A stretch of DNA of 64,000 bases from Anagrus nilaparvatae (taxonomy: Eukaryota; Arthropoda; Insecta; Hymenoptera; Mymaridae). Location of the stretch: the NCBI GenBank assembly GCA_022575985.1, contig JAKSXM010000272.1:23556501-23620500 (forward strand). The letters are read 5' to 3'. Made by a program: the position numbers and the translations under genes. The notes under the pieces were generated by a model, which ran no database searches, was not told where the DNA came from, and saw only the letters and a program-made list of their open reading frames with translations. Shown here piece after piece: positions 26,829 through 37,447 of the stretch (position 1 is its first letter; each line of letters opens with the position of its first letter).

Positions 26829-27470
26829 AAGGGGAGACTACTAGCTTTGGAAAACTGGATTAAATAATTTTCGGTTAATAGACTGAAAAAATATCCTCTA
26901 TACCCTTTGTTTGTTCCAATGGAACTCTTGGGCTTATATATGACTAAATATTATTAAATAAGGTTTTATAGGTAATCTAACTAGCTAAGATGTAACCCGA
27001 ACTCTTTTTATATAGATCGAAATTTTTTTATCACTAATTTATTTATAACTTAATTTTTTTAACTATTTCGAAAACTGGAAGCTTAAACAAAATTTTTGAT
27101 ACCTATAAAACCTATTCTCGTCAAAAATGACAATTTCGGCAGAAATTTAAAAATTAGTCATTTTAAGCCGAAAATGACCATATGGTTAAATGGATATAGC
27201 GATAAGAGGTTTAATTATATAGTTTAAGGAGATTAAAAAGTGAGTTTTTACATTAAAAAATGAGACCTACTACAAACTTTTTAGTTAATTAAAGACATTG
27301 CAGTGTGATTTATCTAAAAAAAAAAATAAAAAACCTTATTTAATAACATTTAGCCCTGTGTTTTTATGCCCAGTAATGAAGCGGATAAACGGAGGGTATT
27401 TTTTTTAAATATGTTAAATTTATCAATAACTATACATTTTAATTTAGTTTGCTAAAAGAAGTGGCCTCTC
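26829..27470. repeat. Diverged relative of the 10138-10669 MITE
   Basis: It opens AAGGGGAGACTACTAGC and contains inverted blocks TTATTAAATAAGGTTTT (about 26949) and AAAAAACCTTATTTAATAA (about 27324). The first is also found inside the 10138 element in a slightly changed form. The right end is not clear. Confidence 0.45.
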
Positions 27471-27699
27471 GTTTTTAGTTATTTAACTATTAGCAGTGAT
27501 TCTTGTAAAAAAATAAATAGTTTATTTGCGACTATATCATTCTAATATCTATAAATGTAAATCTTTTTTTTTTGGAAATAATATAAATTATTCATTTTCT
27601 AGTATTTTATAAATTAATTCAGCATTTAACATTTTTTCTTTTTCTTCAATCTCGCCGTTATTTTTCTTTTCTGCGCTTTTCTGGATATTTAGGGCCTCC

Positions 27700-29100
27700 T
27701 TATTCTTCTTGAATTTGTTGCAATGTTTTACCCTTTGTTTCAGGAATGAACACAATAATAAATGGAAATGCTAATATTACAAAAAATCCCAGCAAAATAA
27801 ATGCATAAAAATCACCAAATAAATTTACTATTGGTTGATAAATTTTAACTGTAATAGAACTTGTGACACCCATTGAAAAATTAGCAAAAAGTGATGCGAT
27901 TCCTTTAATATTCGATGGAAATATTTCCCCTAAAATTATAAAAGGAATTGTCGATATTCCTAATGTAAGGCCAATGAAATATATTGTTAACGAAATCAAT
28001 GGTATTATTTGAAATTTTTGTGTGTATATAACATCATCTATCATATAAAAATGAATAATTAAGCCTATCATACAAAAAAGAACAACAACATTTGAAACTA
28101 TCAGCAAATTCTTTCGTTTAAAACGGTCAATAAAAAATATTGCTAAAATTGAAGAGACAACACTAATACCTCGAATCCACATTACAGCAACTGATGGATT
28201 TATTAGATCAAATCTAGCTTTTTTCAAAATAATTTCTGAATATGAAGAAAAGATACTTAAACCACTAATTGGCATGTACATGAATAAAATGATAATAATA
28301 ATTAAATTTTTTTTCACTGGAGGCTTTTTAAAATGCTTTATGTTTTGTAAAAAAGTGTTATTTCTTGATGAACTAATGTATTTTTCGATGCCGTTTAATT
28401 CTTCATCGACATCTTGCTCTCCTCGGTACTTCTGTAGAGATTTTTTAGCTCCAGAAAAATCATTTCTCTTGACCAAGTTATAAGGTGTATCGGGCAAGTA
28501 TAAAAATATTATGGTCCCTATTAAACAAGTTGTTAAATAAATGGTACTAAAGATTGCAAGTGAAAGATAGCTTCCAAAAATACTGGCTAATAAAGTAGAT
28601 ATTGGAAAACCAATCGACACAATGGTATGGAATGTTCCTCTATATTTTGCTCTTGATATTTCTGAATTATAAAAAGGATAACAAGTGAATGCCATACCAG
28701 TTCCCAAACCAGCAATAAATCGAGAAATATTCAATAGCCAAAGTGAATTCGTTAAAATCATTGAAATCCAACTTAACAGCATTAGAATAAAACACGAAAA
28801 GTTTGAATTTTTACTCCCAAATAATTGTAAAATAAACGCTCCAATGAATGTCCCTAAAAATTTTCCAGTAAAATATAATGATGCCACCCAAGAAGCTTGA
28901 TCCAAATTGATTGTCAATTCAAAATCTGATGAGGTTAATCTAGCTAAATATGGAGATTGCCACCCAAAATGGGCTCCTATTTGTATTTGTAGGATAATCA
29001 CTAAAATTTTAAAATTCATTTGTAATTGTGATAAAAATTTTATACACTGATGAAATTTACCTCCGATACCCGCTATCCATAATGAGCACGAGAGCCCCAT
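27700..29100 (-). CDS. Tret1-like transporter, subfamily B, gene 1 (C-terminally truncated)
   Basis: Predicted 446 residues after splicing complement(27700..29000) to complement(29061..29100). The 60-base intron has a GTAAAT donor and a TTTTAG acceptor and is readable in frame. Exon 1 is MGLSCSLWIAGIG. The TM7 motif is changed to PISGLS, the TM8-9 loop reads DRFKRK instead of D-R-x-G-R-R, and PETKGKTLQQIQEE ends the protein. The sister gene at 32.7 kb continues for about two dozen more residues: here its Leu TTA codon is TAA. A decayed copy of that tail remains between 27620 and 27699. The lost tail is cytoplasmic, so the transporter core is intact. Upstream sequence is shared with the other two B genes. 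Confidence 0.83.
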   Translation of the reverse strand: MGLSCSLWIAGIGGKFHQCIKFLSQLQMNFKILVIILQIQIGAHFGWQSPYLARLTSSDFELTINLDQASWVASLYFTGKFLGTFIGAFILQLFGSKNSNFSCFILMLLSWISMILTNSLWLLNISRFIAGLGTGMAFTCYPFYNSEISRAKYRGTFHTIVSIGFPISTLLASIFGSYLSLAIFSTIYLTTCLIGTIIFLYLPDTPYNLVKRNDFSGAKKSLQKYRGEQDVDEELNGIEKYISSSRNNTFLQNIKHFKKPPVKKNLIIIIILFMYMPISGLSIFSSYSEIILKKARFDLINPSVAVMWIRGISVVSSILAIFFIDRFKRKNLLIVSNVVVLFCMIGLIIHFYMIDDVIYTQKFQIIPLISLTIYFIGLTLGISTIPFIILGEIFPSNIKGIASLFANFSMGVTSSITVKIYQPIVNLFGDFYAFILLGFFVILAFPFIIVFIPETKGKTLQQIQEE

Positions 29101-29278
29101 TTTTTGTGTTTTAATAAAACCTAATGAATTAACTAGTCAATTATCAATATTATTTTTTCACTATTTAAAAACTAATTATTTTAATTAAGAATTAATACAT
29201 CTTGTCACATTCTAACAAATGAAGTAACTAACGTTGAAGAGAAATTAATTGAAATTTTGCACGTAATATCTATTAATA

Positions 29279-29336
29279 TTGATAAAGTAAAGCAAACCTT
29301 GAATATTATAATTTAAGTATAAAAAATTTATTATCA
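29279..29336 (-). promoter_or_regulatory. Conserved B-gene promoter block (gene B1)
   Basis: Reading on the minus strand: TGATAA (29331-29336), a TATA-like TTTTTATACT (29316-29325), AAGGTTTGCTTTAC, then CTTTATCAA (29279-29287). The same order and spacing are seen upstream of B2 and, partly, B3. TGATAA/TTATCA is the core site for GATA factors. Whether it is bound is inference. Confidence 0.5.
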
Positions 29337-29564
29337 GATTAACAATTAGAAAAAATTTTAAGTAGGAAATAAGATAAAATATATTTTAAACTAACTATTC
29401 TCTAAAATAATTCATGAAAACCAGTTAAAATAACAAACACTAGTCGGTAAATACAACTGATTCTTCGTTGTCCTATTTCAACCCCGTAAACTCTGTCCGA
29501 CTTACGTCTTTTTTTTGAGTGATTAACGTACTATTTCTACTTTTTCATAAAGATCTTCATAAAG

Positions 29565-32500
29565 ATCTACCAGCCAAGACTCAAGTTTTCTCTACAGATA
29601 TGTATACCTGGAATTAAAGACTCGGACATCTCAACTATAACTCCTTCAATCAACTTCAAAAAGTGGAAGATAGAATCTCTTTTCGAGATGAAGCACAACC
29701 TTATTGTGAGCCCTGCATACTTGGTAAGACCGAGGTAAGACCGTTAAAATTTCTTACAAACTTTCCTCGAGTAGAGCAAATGATATTTTAGATCTGATGG
29801 AACATCTATCGATGGCTTTAAATATTTTTTAACTTATAAAGATGACCATTCTCGTATGCTCTTTGTTTATTTATTAAAAAGAAAAAATGAAACACCAATT
29901 GTTTCTCAACATTTTATTAGTTTTGTTGAAAAACAAACTAATAAAAAAATAAAATGGTTTATAACTGATAATGGTACAGGTGAATTTAAAAATACCACTT
30001 TTAAAAATATTATAGATGAGCATGGCATAATTTATCAACCACAGTTCCTGGAATTCCTCAATCAAATGGCAGAGCTGAGCGGGAAAATAGATCTTTACTT
30101 CAAAAAGCAAGATCTATGTTATCAGATGCCAATCTCAATAAAAATTTTTGATCAAAGGTCATTTTATTAGTCGGCTACTTACTAAATAGATCACCAAAAG
30201 CATTGGTGAAAAAACTGTGAAAAAACTCCTTATGAAATCTGGAACAACAAAAAATCAAATCTATCTAATCTTGTAGTCTTTGGCAGTAAAGGACAAGCCA
30301 TAGACCCCTCATTCAACATTGGTAAATTTGAAAACAGATTAGTTGAGTGTTTAATGATGGGATAAAATCATGATCCTGAAGTTTATAATTTATGGCATAT
30401 AAAGAAGAATAAATTTTTCTTAAGTCGAAATATAAAATTCAGAGAAATAAAAGAACCAAATAAGAATACTTTAAACACAATTACTAATATAGAATCTGGA
30501 GATCAATCTTTTTTTTGATGCAAAAAATAACTCTCATGATACTTTATCTACTGAAACACCATCAACTATACCTCAACAACAATATATAACTCATGAAACA
30601 ACATCACCAAATAAAAAACCTGCAATTTCTTTACTTAAAGGTACGTCTAAAAATGATAATAATGAAGATGTTAATCAGTCATTAACTCAAGTCAAAAACA
30701 TGTATAAATTCAGATTAACACCATCAAATCTTCTTTATAATTTACATAAAATTTACAAACTCACTAAACTTATAAACAGCAGTTCTTTCAATCTTGCAAA
30801 TAATAAACTAAAACGATTACAAAAAATGCCAAAAAAATTTAACAATTTTTTGACAACAGCAACTACTTCTCCAAATTCATCAAATAATAAAATTCAATCT
30901 AACTCACAATCTCTAACTCTTTTTTCTTTTCAATAAAAAAATACGTCTATATTAACTTCAGACCCAAAAACCTACGAACAAACACTTAATAGTCCTGATT
31001 TTGCTCAATGGACACAAGCTATAGAAAGTGAAATTTTATCCATTCTTGCCAATAACACTTGGTAAATAGTTGATTTACCTGTAGGAAAAAATGTTGTAGC
31101 TACCAAATGGGTTTTTAAAAAAAAAGTTAGATGCACAAAATAATATTATTGACAACAGTACCAAAAATTAAAATCTTTTCTTCTTAAAATTAACTTAACA
31201 AAATCTATAAATGACTCAACTCTTGTGTTTATTATAGTATCAAATCTAAAACAAAATCTCTTTTTATAGTTTGTCTTTTTGTAGATGGCATTTTGATTTT
31301 TTACAACAAACCAGAACACTTAGATTTTGTCTTAAATCAAATGACTGAATCTTTCAAAATAAAAATCTTAAGTCAAGTCAAAAAATTTTTAGGCATTAAT
31401 GTTAACATTGATAAATTTAAAAATACTATACAGTTTTTTAAGTATCTTATATAAGTGAAATGATTAAAAAATATAATCTAAATGATCAATATCCAGTCTA
31501 GTATCCTATAGAATTAGGCACAAAACTTCTTCCTGATTTTAATGATAAAACATCAGATGAACTCACTCAATTAAGTGAAATTCCTTATCAAAATGCCATT
31601 GGATCTCTAATTAATCTACTTCAAATAACAAGATCTGATATTGTCTATGCTGTTAGTTATTTAATTAAGTTTAACACATGTTATGATCAAGCACATTGGG
31701 ATTGTGTTAAAAAATTAATTAGATATTTAAAAGGTAACAGCAACATAGCTCTAACTTTATCAAAAATTAATAATATACAAACCATTAACTATTGGGATGA
31801 AAGTTATGCACCTGACGGAGAAAACAAGACCTCAATTACTGCATATATTTTTATTTTTAAAAAATGTGCAATTTCCCGGTGTTCTAAAAAACAAATAGTA
31901 GTCGCACAATCACGAACTGAAGCTGAATTACAATCTTTAAGTGATGCTGTAAGTGAGGTCTTATATTTAAGGAAGCTTGAGATCGAACTAAATTTATACA
32001 ACTTATCATCAACTGTAATCTTCTGTACCAATGATTTGTCAAAAAATTTTAAATTTAGTCATGCACTTAAACATGTTAATGTAAAATATCATTCCATCAA
32101 ACAATACATGGATTTCAAGATGGTAAAAATTGAATTTTTCAATCATTCTAGCTGATATTTTAAAAAAAGGTGTTAATAAGATCAAACTATCTGAATTTTT
32201 ATCATAAATGGGTTTAAGAGGATTAAAACTATAAAAGACTGTTATATAATAATTTGTACATATTTTTACATAATATATTATTACATTTATTATTAAAACA
32301 TAAAATTATCTTAAATTATACTTATAAAAGAATTTATTAAAATGAATTTTTGTTTATATTTTTTAAAATATATATTTATATAAATTTAAAAAATAAAACT
32401 CCTTTTTTTATACATCAATATTATTATTATCTCAATTAAGGAAGTGTGATGTTAATGTAATTGAGATATATATATGTGTGTATGTGTGAGGAGTGCACAA

Positions 32501-32667
32501 TGTAGTCCTTTTACTATATAAAAGTCAGTGCAGTAACGTCATCCAGTGTGTACACAATTATAAATATATATGAGATTATAACCTATAAATATTATTTAGT
32601 TAATTCATCTATATAATACATCTATTAGTATATTTAATCCTATTACTCTTTAATTAAACTTTCATCA
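29565..32667 (+). mobile_element. Degenerate Ty1/copia-type LTR retrotransposon
   Basis: In broken plus-strand frames one can follow, in order, a GAG-pre-integrase-like stretch (about 29570-29760), an integrase core (29850-30120, with FITDNGTGEFKN holding a D-N-G signature), a reverse-transcriptase start (about 31000-31130, NTW...ATKWVFK), the second half of the polymerase (from about 31270, VCLFVDGI), and an RNase H region (about 31770-32100). Stops, frameshifts and deletions throughout show it is dead. The family's order, integrase before reverse transcriptase, is the copia order. A 3' LTR is present; no 5' LTR was found. It sits between the sister genes B1 and B2. Confidence 0.85.
32447..32667 (+). 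repeat. 3' LTR of the copia-type element
   Basis: The 221 bases run from TGATG to CATCA, the expected inverted TG...CA ends of an LTR. An internal ACTATATAAAAGTCAG (about 32513) looks like the element's own TATA box. It ends only seven bases from the stop codon of gene B2. Confidence 0.6.
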
Positions 32668-32674
32668 GAATTAA

Positions 32675-34147
32675 TTAAGCATTTAACATTTTTTCTTGTT
32701 CTTCGATCACGTTGATATTTTTTGTTTCTGGGTGTTTAGAGCATCCTAATTCTTCTTGAATTTGATGCAATGATTTACCCTTTGTTTCAGGAATAAACAT
32801 AATAATAAATGGAAATGCCATTATTACAAGAAATCCTAACAAAATAAATGCGTAAAATTCACCAAATAAATTTACTATTGGTTGATAAATTTTAACTGTA
32901 ACAGAACTTGTGACACCCATTGAAAAATTAGCAAAAAGTGATGCGATTCCTTTAACATTTGATGGAAATATTTCTCCTAAAATTATAAAAGGAATTGTCG
33001 ATATTCCTAATGTGAGGCCAATGAAATATAACGTTAACGAAATCAGTGGTATTATTTGAAAGTTTGTTGTGCATATTTCATTATTAATCATATAAAAATG
33101 AATAACTAAGCCCATCATGCATAAAAGAACAACAATATTTGAAACTATCAACAAAGTTTTTCGTTTAAAACGGTCAATAAAAAATATTGCAGAAATTGAA
33201 GAGACAACACTAATACCTCGAATCCACATTACAGCAACTGATGGATTTATTAGATCAAATCTAGCTTTTTTCAAAATAATTTCTGAATATGAAGAAAAGA
33301 TACTTAAACCACTAATTGGCATGTACATGAATAAAATGATAATAATAATTAAATTTTTTTTCACTGGGGGCTTTTTAAAATGCTTTATGTTTTGTAAAAA
33401 TGTGTTATTTCTTGATGAACTAATGTATTTTTCGATGCCGTTTAATTCTTCATCGACATCTTGCTCTCCTCGGTACTTCTGTAGAGATTTTTTAGCTCCA
33501 GAAAAATCATTTTTCTTGACCAAGTTATAAGGTGTATCGGGCAAGTATAAAAATATTATGGTCCCTATTAAACAAGTTGTTAAATAAATGGTACTAAAGA
33601 TTGCAAGTGAAAGATAGCTCCCAAAAATACTGGCTAATAAAGTAGATATTGGAAAACCAATCGACACAATGGTATGGAATGTTCCTCTATATTTTGCTCT
33701 TGATATTTCTGAATTATAAAAAGGATAGCAAGTGAATGCCATACCAGTTCCCAAACCAGCAATAAATCGAGAAATATTCAATAACAAAAGTGAATTCGTT
33801 AATATCATTGAAATCCAACTTAGCAGCATTAGAATAAAACACGAAAAGTTTGATTTTTTACTTCCAAATAATTGTAAAATAAACGCTCCAATAAATGTCC
33901 CTAAAAATCTCCCAGTAAAATATAATGATGCCACCCAAGAAGCTTGATCCAAATTGATTGTCAATTCAAAATCTGATGAGGTTAATCTTGCTAAATATGG
34001 AGATTGCCATCCAAAATGTGCACCTATTTGTATTTGTAGGATAATCACTAAAATTTTAAAATTCATTTCTAAGTATGCCGAAAATGCTATATATTAATGA
34101 AATTTACCTGCGATACCCGCTATCCATAATGAGCACGAGAGCCCCAT
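32675..34147 (-). CDS. Tret1-like transporter, subfamily B, gene 2
   Basis: Predicted 470 residues from complement(32675..34047) and complement(34108..34147), with a 60-base intron that contains a TAA and so must be spliced. Exon 1 reads MGLSCSLWIAGIA. Twelve hydrophobic segments are evident, with SEIS...YRG, DTPYNL after TM6, ISGLS in TM7, DRFKRK in the TM8-9 loop, and PETKGKSLHQIQEE followed by a charged tail ending EKMLNA. It is very close to B1, with a middle stretch of about 560 bases almost identical. The LTR of the neighbouring retroelement begins seven bases after the stop, so its 3' UTR and poly(A) site must lie in retroelement sequence read antisense. Confidence 0.87.
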
Positions 34148-34325
34148 TTTTTGTGTTTTAATAAAATCTAATGAATTAACTAGTCAATTATCAGTATTAT
34201 TTTTTCACTACTTAAAAACTAAATATTTTTATTAAGAATAAGTACAACTAGTCACATTCTAACAAATGAAGTTACTAACGTTGAAAAATTAATTGATTAT
34301 ATTTTACACGTAATATATATTAACA

Positions 34326-34382
34326 TTGATAAAGTAAAGCAAACCTTGAATATTATATTTTATGTATAAAAATGCATTATCA
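34326..34382 (-). promoter_or_regulatory. Conserved B-gene promoter block (gene B2)
   Basis: Minus strand: TGATAA (34377-34382), TTTTTATAC (34364-34372), AAGGTTTGCTTTACTTTATC, with CTTTATCAA at 34326-34334. About 180-235 bases upstream of the ATG. Best-preserved of the three copies. Confidence 0.55.
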
Positions 34383-34499
34383 GATTAATAATTAGAAAAA
34401 ATTTTAGTAGGAAACAAGGAAAAATATATTGTAAACTGATTATTGTTTAAAATATTAACGTACTATTTCTGAATTCACTATAGTATTGTACTTGATATG

Positions 34500-35774
34500 T
34501 AACCTATAATTAAAATTTTATTAATGATTCGTAATGTTTACATTAATCTCTTTCTTTTAATTGACATTATTTGCGAATCTTACTATTTTAGATAGACACA
34601 GATAAATGCTAAGCATCACGTAAAGGCTCCTTATTGCTTTTGTTTTGTTCGCAAGGAGGTGGAGAAAGATGTTACCAGGAGGAAACTTGAGAATAAGCTT
34701 CAATTTCGTAAGCACATTATTGCTTGAAAATGCAAAGGAGATTTTTCAGCCATTTAAGTATTAAATTACAGAAAAATCAAAGGATATATTCAAAAGTATA
34801 TCAGTTTGAAGCAATGTAGATATGATTGAAATATCAGATCATCAAGAATCTAATAAAGCAAAAGAAAAATTAGAAACGCCAAGTTTCATTTAGTTCCACA
34901 TGGCAAGAAAGTCTCTAAATGAGGTTAATAATTGCTTTTAATAAATGCTCAGTTATAAAGATTATAAATATTTCTATCATACAGCAAGTATGATAGAAAT
35001 GAGAAATTAAATGTTCCGAAAGACTTTTTTGACATTTTAAAGGAAGATACGAACTTGAGCCCTAGGTTAATTTAGAACCTAAATTAGCTATATTAGCGAA
35101 TTAGATAGTTTTATGAAAATGTACAAATAGCACCGAAAATGAGGATGCAAATAAGTTATGAGTATAAGAAGTGCCTCGAGAAGTGCTTAAAAATAGTTAT
35201 GTGACAAAAAAAACTTATTTTATTTATTGCAATTTTGTATTAAAAAGATTAGGCTGCAGTGATCAAAAAATATTATTAACGCTGATAACTTAAGTATAAA
35301 TAAATTTATTATGAATGTATATGGGCATATCTCACCAAGTGGTTATATTTCTAATTTTATAAAATAAATTTTATTTTTGAGAGCACAATAACGACAATTG
35401 GACAGAAGTTTAATAAAACAATAAAAATTAAGATTTTCTTTGCGTAACTTAATTTTAAGCTACGGCGTTTGATAAATGAACTTCTTAAATTAAAAAATAT
35501 ATTTAAGGTTATATTTACTAAATGATGAAATTAGTTCTCAAAAATACTGGAAAATATAGAGGTACATAACAATAAATTTTATTTCTGTCCAAAAACCAAT
35601 AATAAGAAGATAAATTTTCAATTTTTTTATAAACAAAAAATTAAATGTTCTACCTTCTAGATTTAATCTCTGGTTCTACAGACTGCGCTATAGTTATAGC
35701 TAGGCTAAGCTCCCTGAATCTTTAACTCATTGCTTCTCGCATTGCTCACATAAAGCCTAAGTTACTGCTAAAAT
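34500..35774. repeat. Intergenic DNA sharing blocks with 41.1 and 46.8 kb
   Basis: The stretch 34985-35125 (TGAGAAATTAAATGTTCCGA...) is repeated in diverged form at 41110-41240. The stretch 35215-35310 (TTATTGCAATTTTGTATTAA...) is repeated at 46825-46930. These mark the edges of old segmental duplications of the B/C gene region. No gene was recognised in 34500-34960. Confidence 0.55.
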
Positions 35775-35943
35775 CATGGGCGGATAAAAAGGGGGGTATT
35801 AAGGGTAATTGCCTCCCCTGTGCTTCAAAAAATGCATGTTTTTTGTTCATAATTTTGTTTTTTTATACAAATTTCATCAGAAAACATACAAAATTTTGCT
35901 TAAGCGCCCCACCCCCTTAGGTCCTTTTCTGAATCCGCCACTG
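35775..35943. mobile_element. 169-bp hAT-like MITE with 8-bp target duplication
   Basis: The ends CATGGGCGGAT and ATCCGCCACTG are imperfect inverted repeats. The CAGTGGCGGA end is of a type common in hAT elements. The eight bases outside are GCTAAAAT on the left and GTTAAAAT on the right, an almost exact 8-bp duplication, the hAT hallmark. Confidence 0.7.
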
Positions 35944-35951
35944 GTTAAAAT

Positions 35952-37447
35952 ATGATCGCATTATTTTATTATAATTTATTAAATCATTTAGTTGTGCCTT
36001 TTATGATTTTTGAAACATTTTTTTAGAGTTATTGATCTTTTTCAAAATGTATTTTTCTTGAAATATAGATTTTAATGATCCACTAAGTATGACCTACAAC
36101 TACATAATTTTATTTATTTTTTTAAAGCACTAAATTCAAATCAAAAACATCTTTTTTGAACTAAGAATGAAATATAGGTAGTTCTTACACGTTTGTTATT
36201 TTTAGGTTATTGGTAAACAATGCTTCTAAATTGTACGATTATTTTATACAAAACTGAGATTTATACATACAACGCATTGAATCAAGCTATGCCATTTTTT
36301 TTAACTGAAATCTTATAACATTTTACATAAATCACAAAAGATTTTGCGAAGATTTTTTAAAAATTGAACGAGTGCCATTAAAAAATGTGATTTTAGTACC
36401 AAAATTACGCATCGACAACAAAGCCTTTTGGTGTCGATATCTACTAAATTATTGGAGGCACCAGTTTTTCTCAAATCACTTTCAAATTGTGAAACATTGT
36501 AGAGAATTTTCACAATAGTTAGAAATAAAAATTGTTCACGGCATTCATTTGTGGCTTAAAAAACTTTCTTGGATCGTATTTATTTTAAAATGTGGTTACC
36601 AATGTTTCAGCTGGCAGAATTTTTTTTAGAAAAGGAGCACACTGTTTTAATTATGTGAAGAAATTAAATATACTATTAATTTATCAAAATCTATTTATAA
36701 AAAGGCAAATGGTTTTACGGCATTCCCACTGTAATGTTAAGAATTTAAAAAACTTAACAAGGTTACCAACAAAATATTAGGGTTTCGAATCATTCCAAGG
36801 TTGTTATTTCATAATAATTAACGAAATTAGGCAAAAAAATTTCTTGAGGCTTGAGAAGAAATATATATAAATAAATTTCAATAATTTTTTTTTGAAACAG
36901 AAAGCTGGATTTTCATTAAAGCTCTCATATATGCAATATAACCACTTGGTGAGATATGCCCATATTTGTATATCATCAAGGAATAACATAAATAAGAGAC
37001 AAGTAAATTTTGAGCTATTTACTTATTTATTTTTTTTAATTGACACTGAATTTAATTGCAAAGTGGTTGAAATAAAAGTTAACAATAAAGTTAATTAATT
37101 TAATTTATACGGGAATAAATAAGTACAGAATAGAATAGTATGCCTCGTATTGCTTGAATATTTATGAAAAAATGGCATATTTTTTGTTTATTTTAATTAA
37201 CTTTTGGACACATAAAAACTGGGTGAAGTTTTGAATAGCTGCTTAAAAACCTGCTTAAAAATTCGAGCAAAATATATTTACAGTTTATAATTTATTAAGT
37301 AACAAAATTTTTTCCAAATTGCTAATTACAATTTTGGCACAGTTGTGAACTGAGAAAAATTCCGGTTGTCACTACCGTAAAGAAAAATTAAAAAAAATTA
37401 GTTTTACTCATTTAAATTGCTACCACAACGGCATGCTAGGACTTTGC
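35952..37447. other. Intergenic DNA, right part duplicated at 42.4-43.9 kb
   Basis: No gene was seen. From about 37000 on (TTTTGAGCTATTTACTTATT) the sequence matches 42434 onward apart from a Penelope insertion there, so it is the downstream flank of the duplicated C gene. Confidence 0.5.

Noticed and set aside
33117..33530. 137-codon plus-strand frame opposite gene B2
   Set aside because: Shadow of the transporter coding strand; the same kind of frame appears opposite each close sister gene.
34620..34960. Possible small coding remnant with basic residues
   Set aside because: Several broken frames and no recognisable domain or splice signals.
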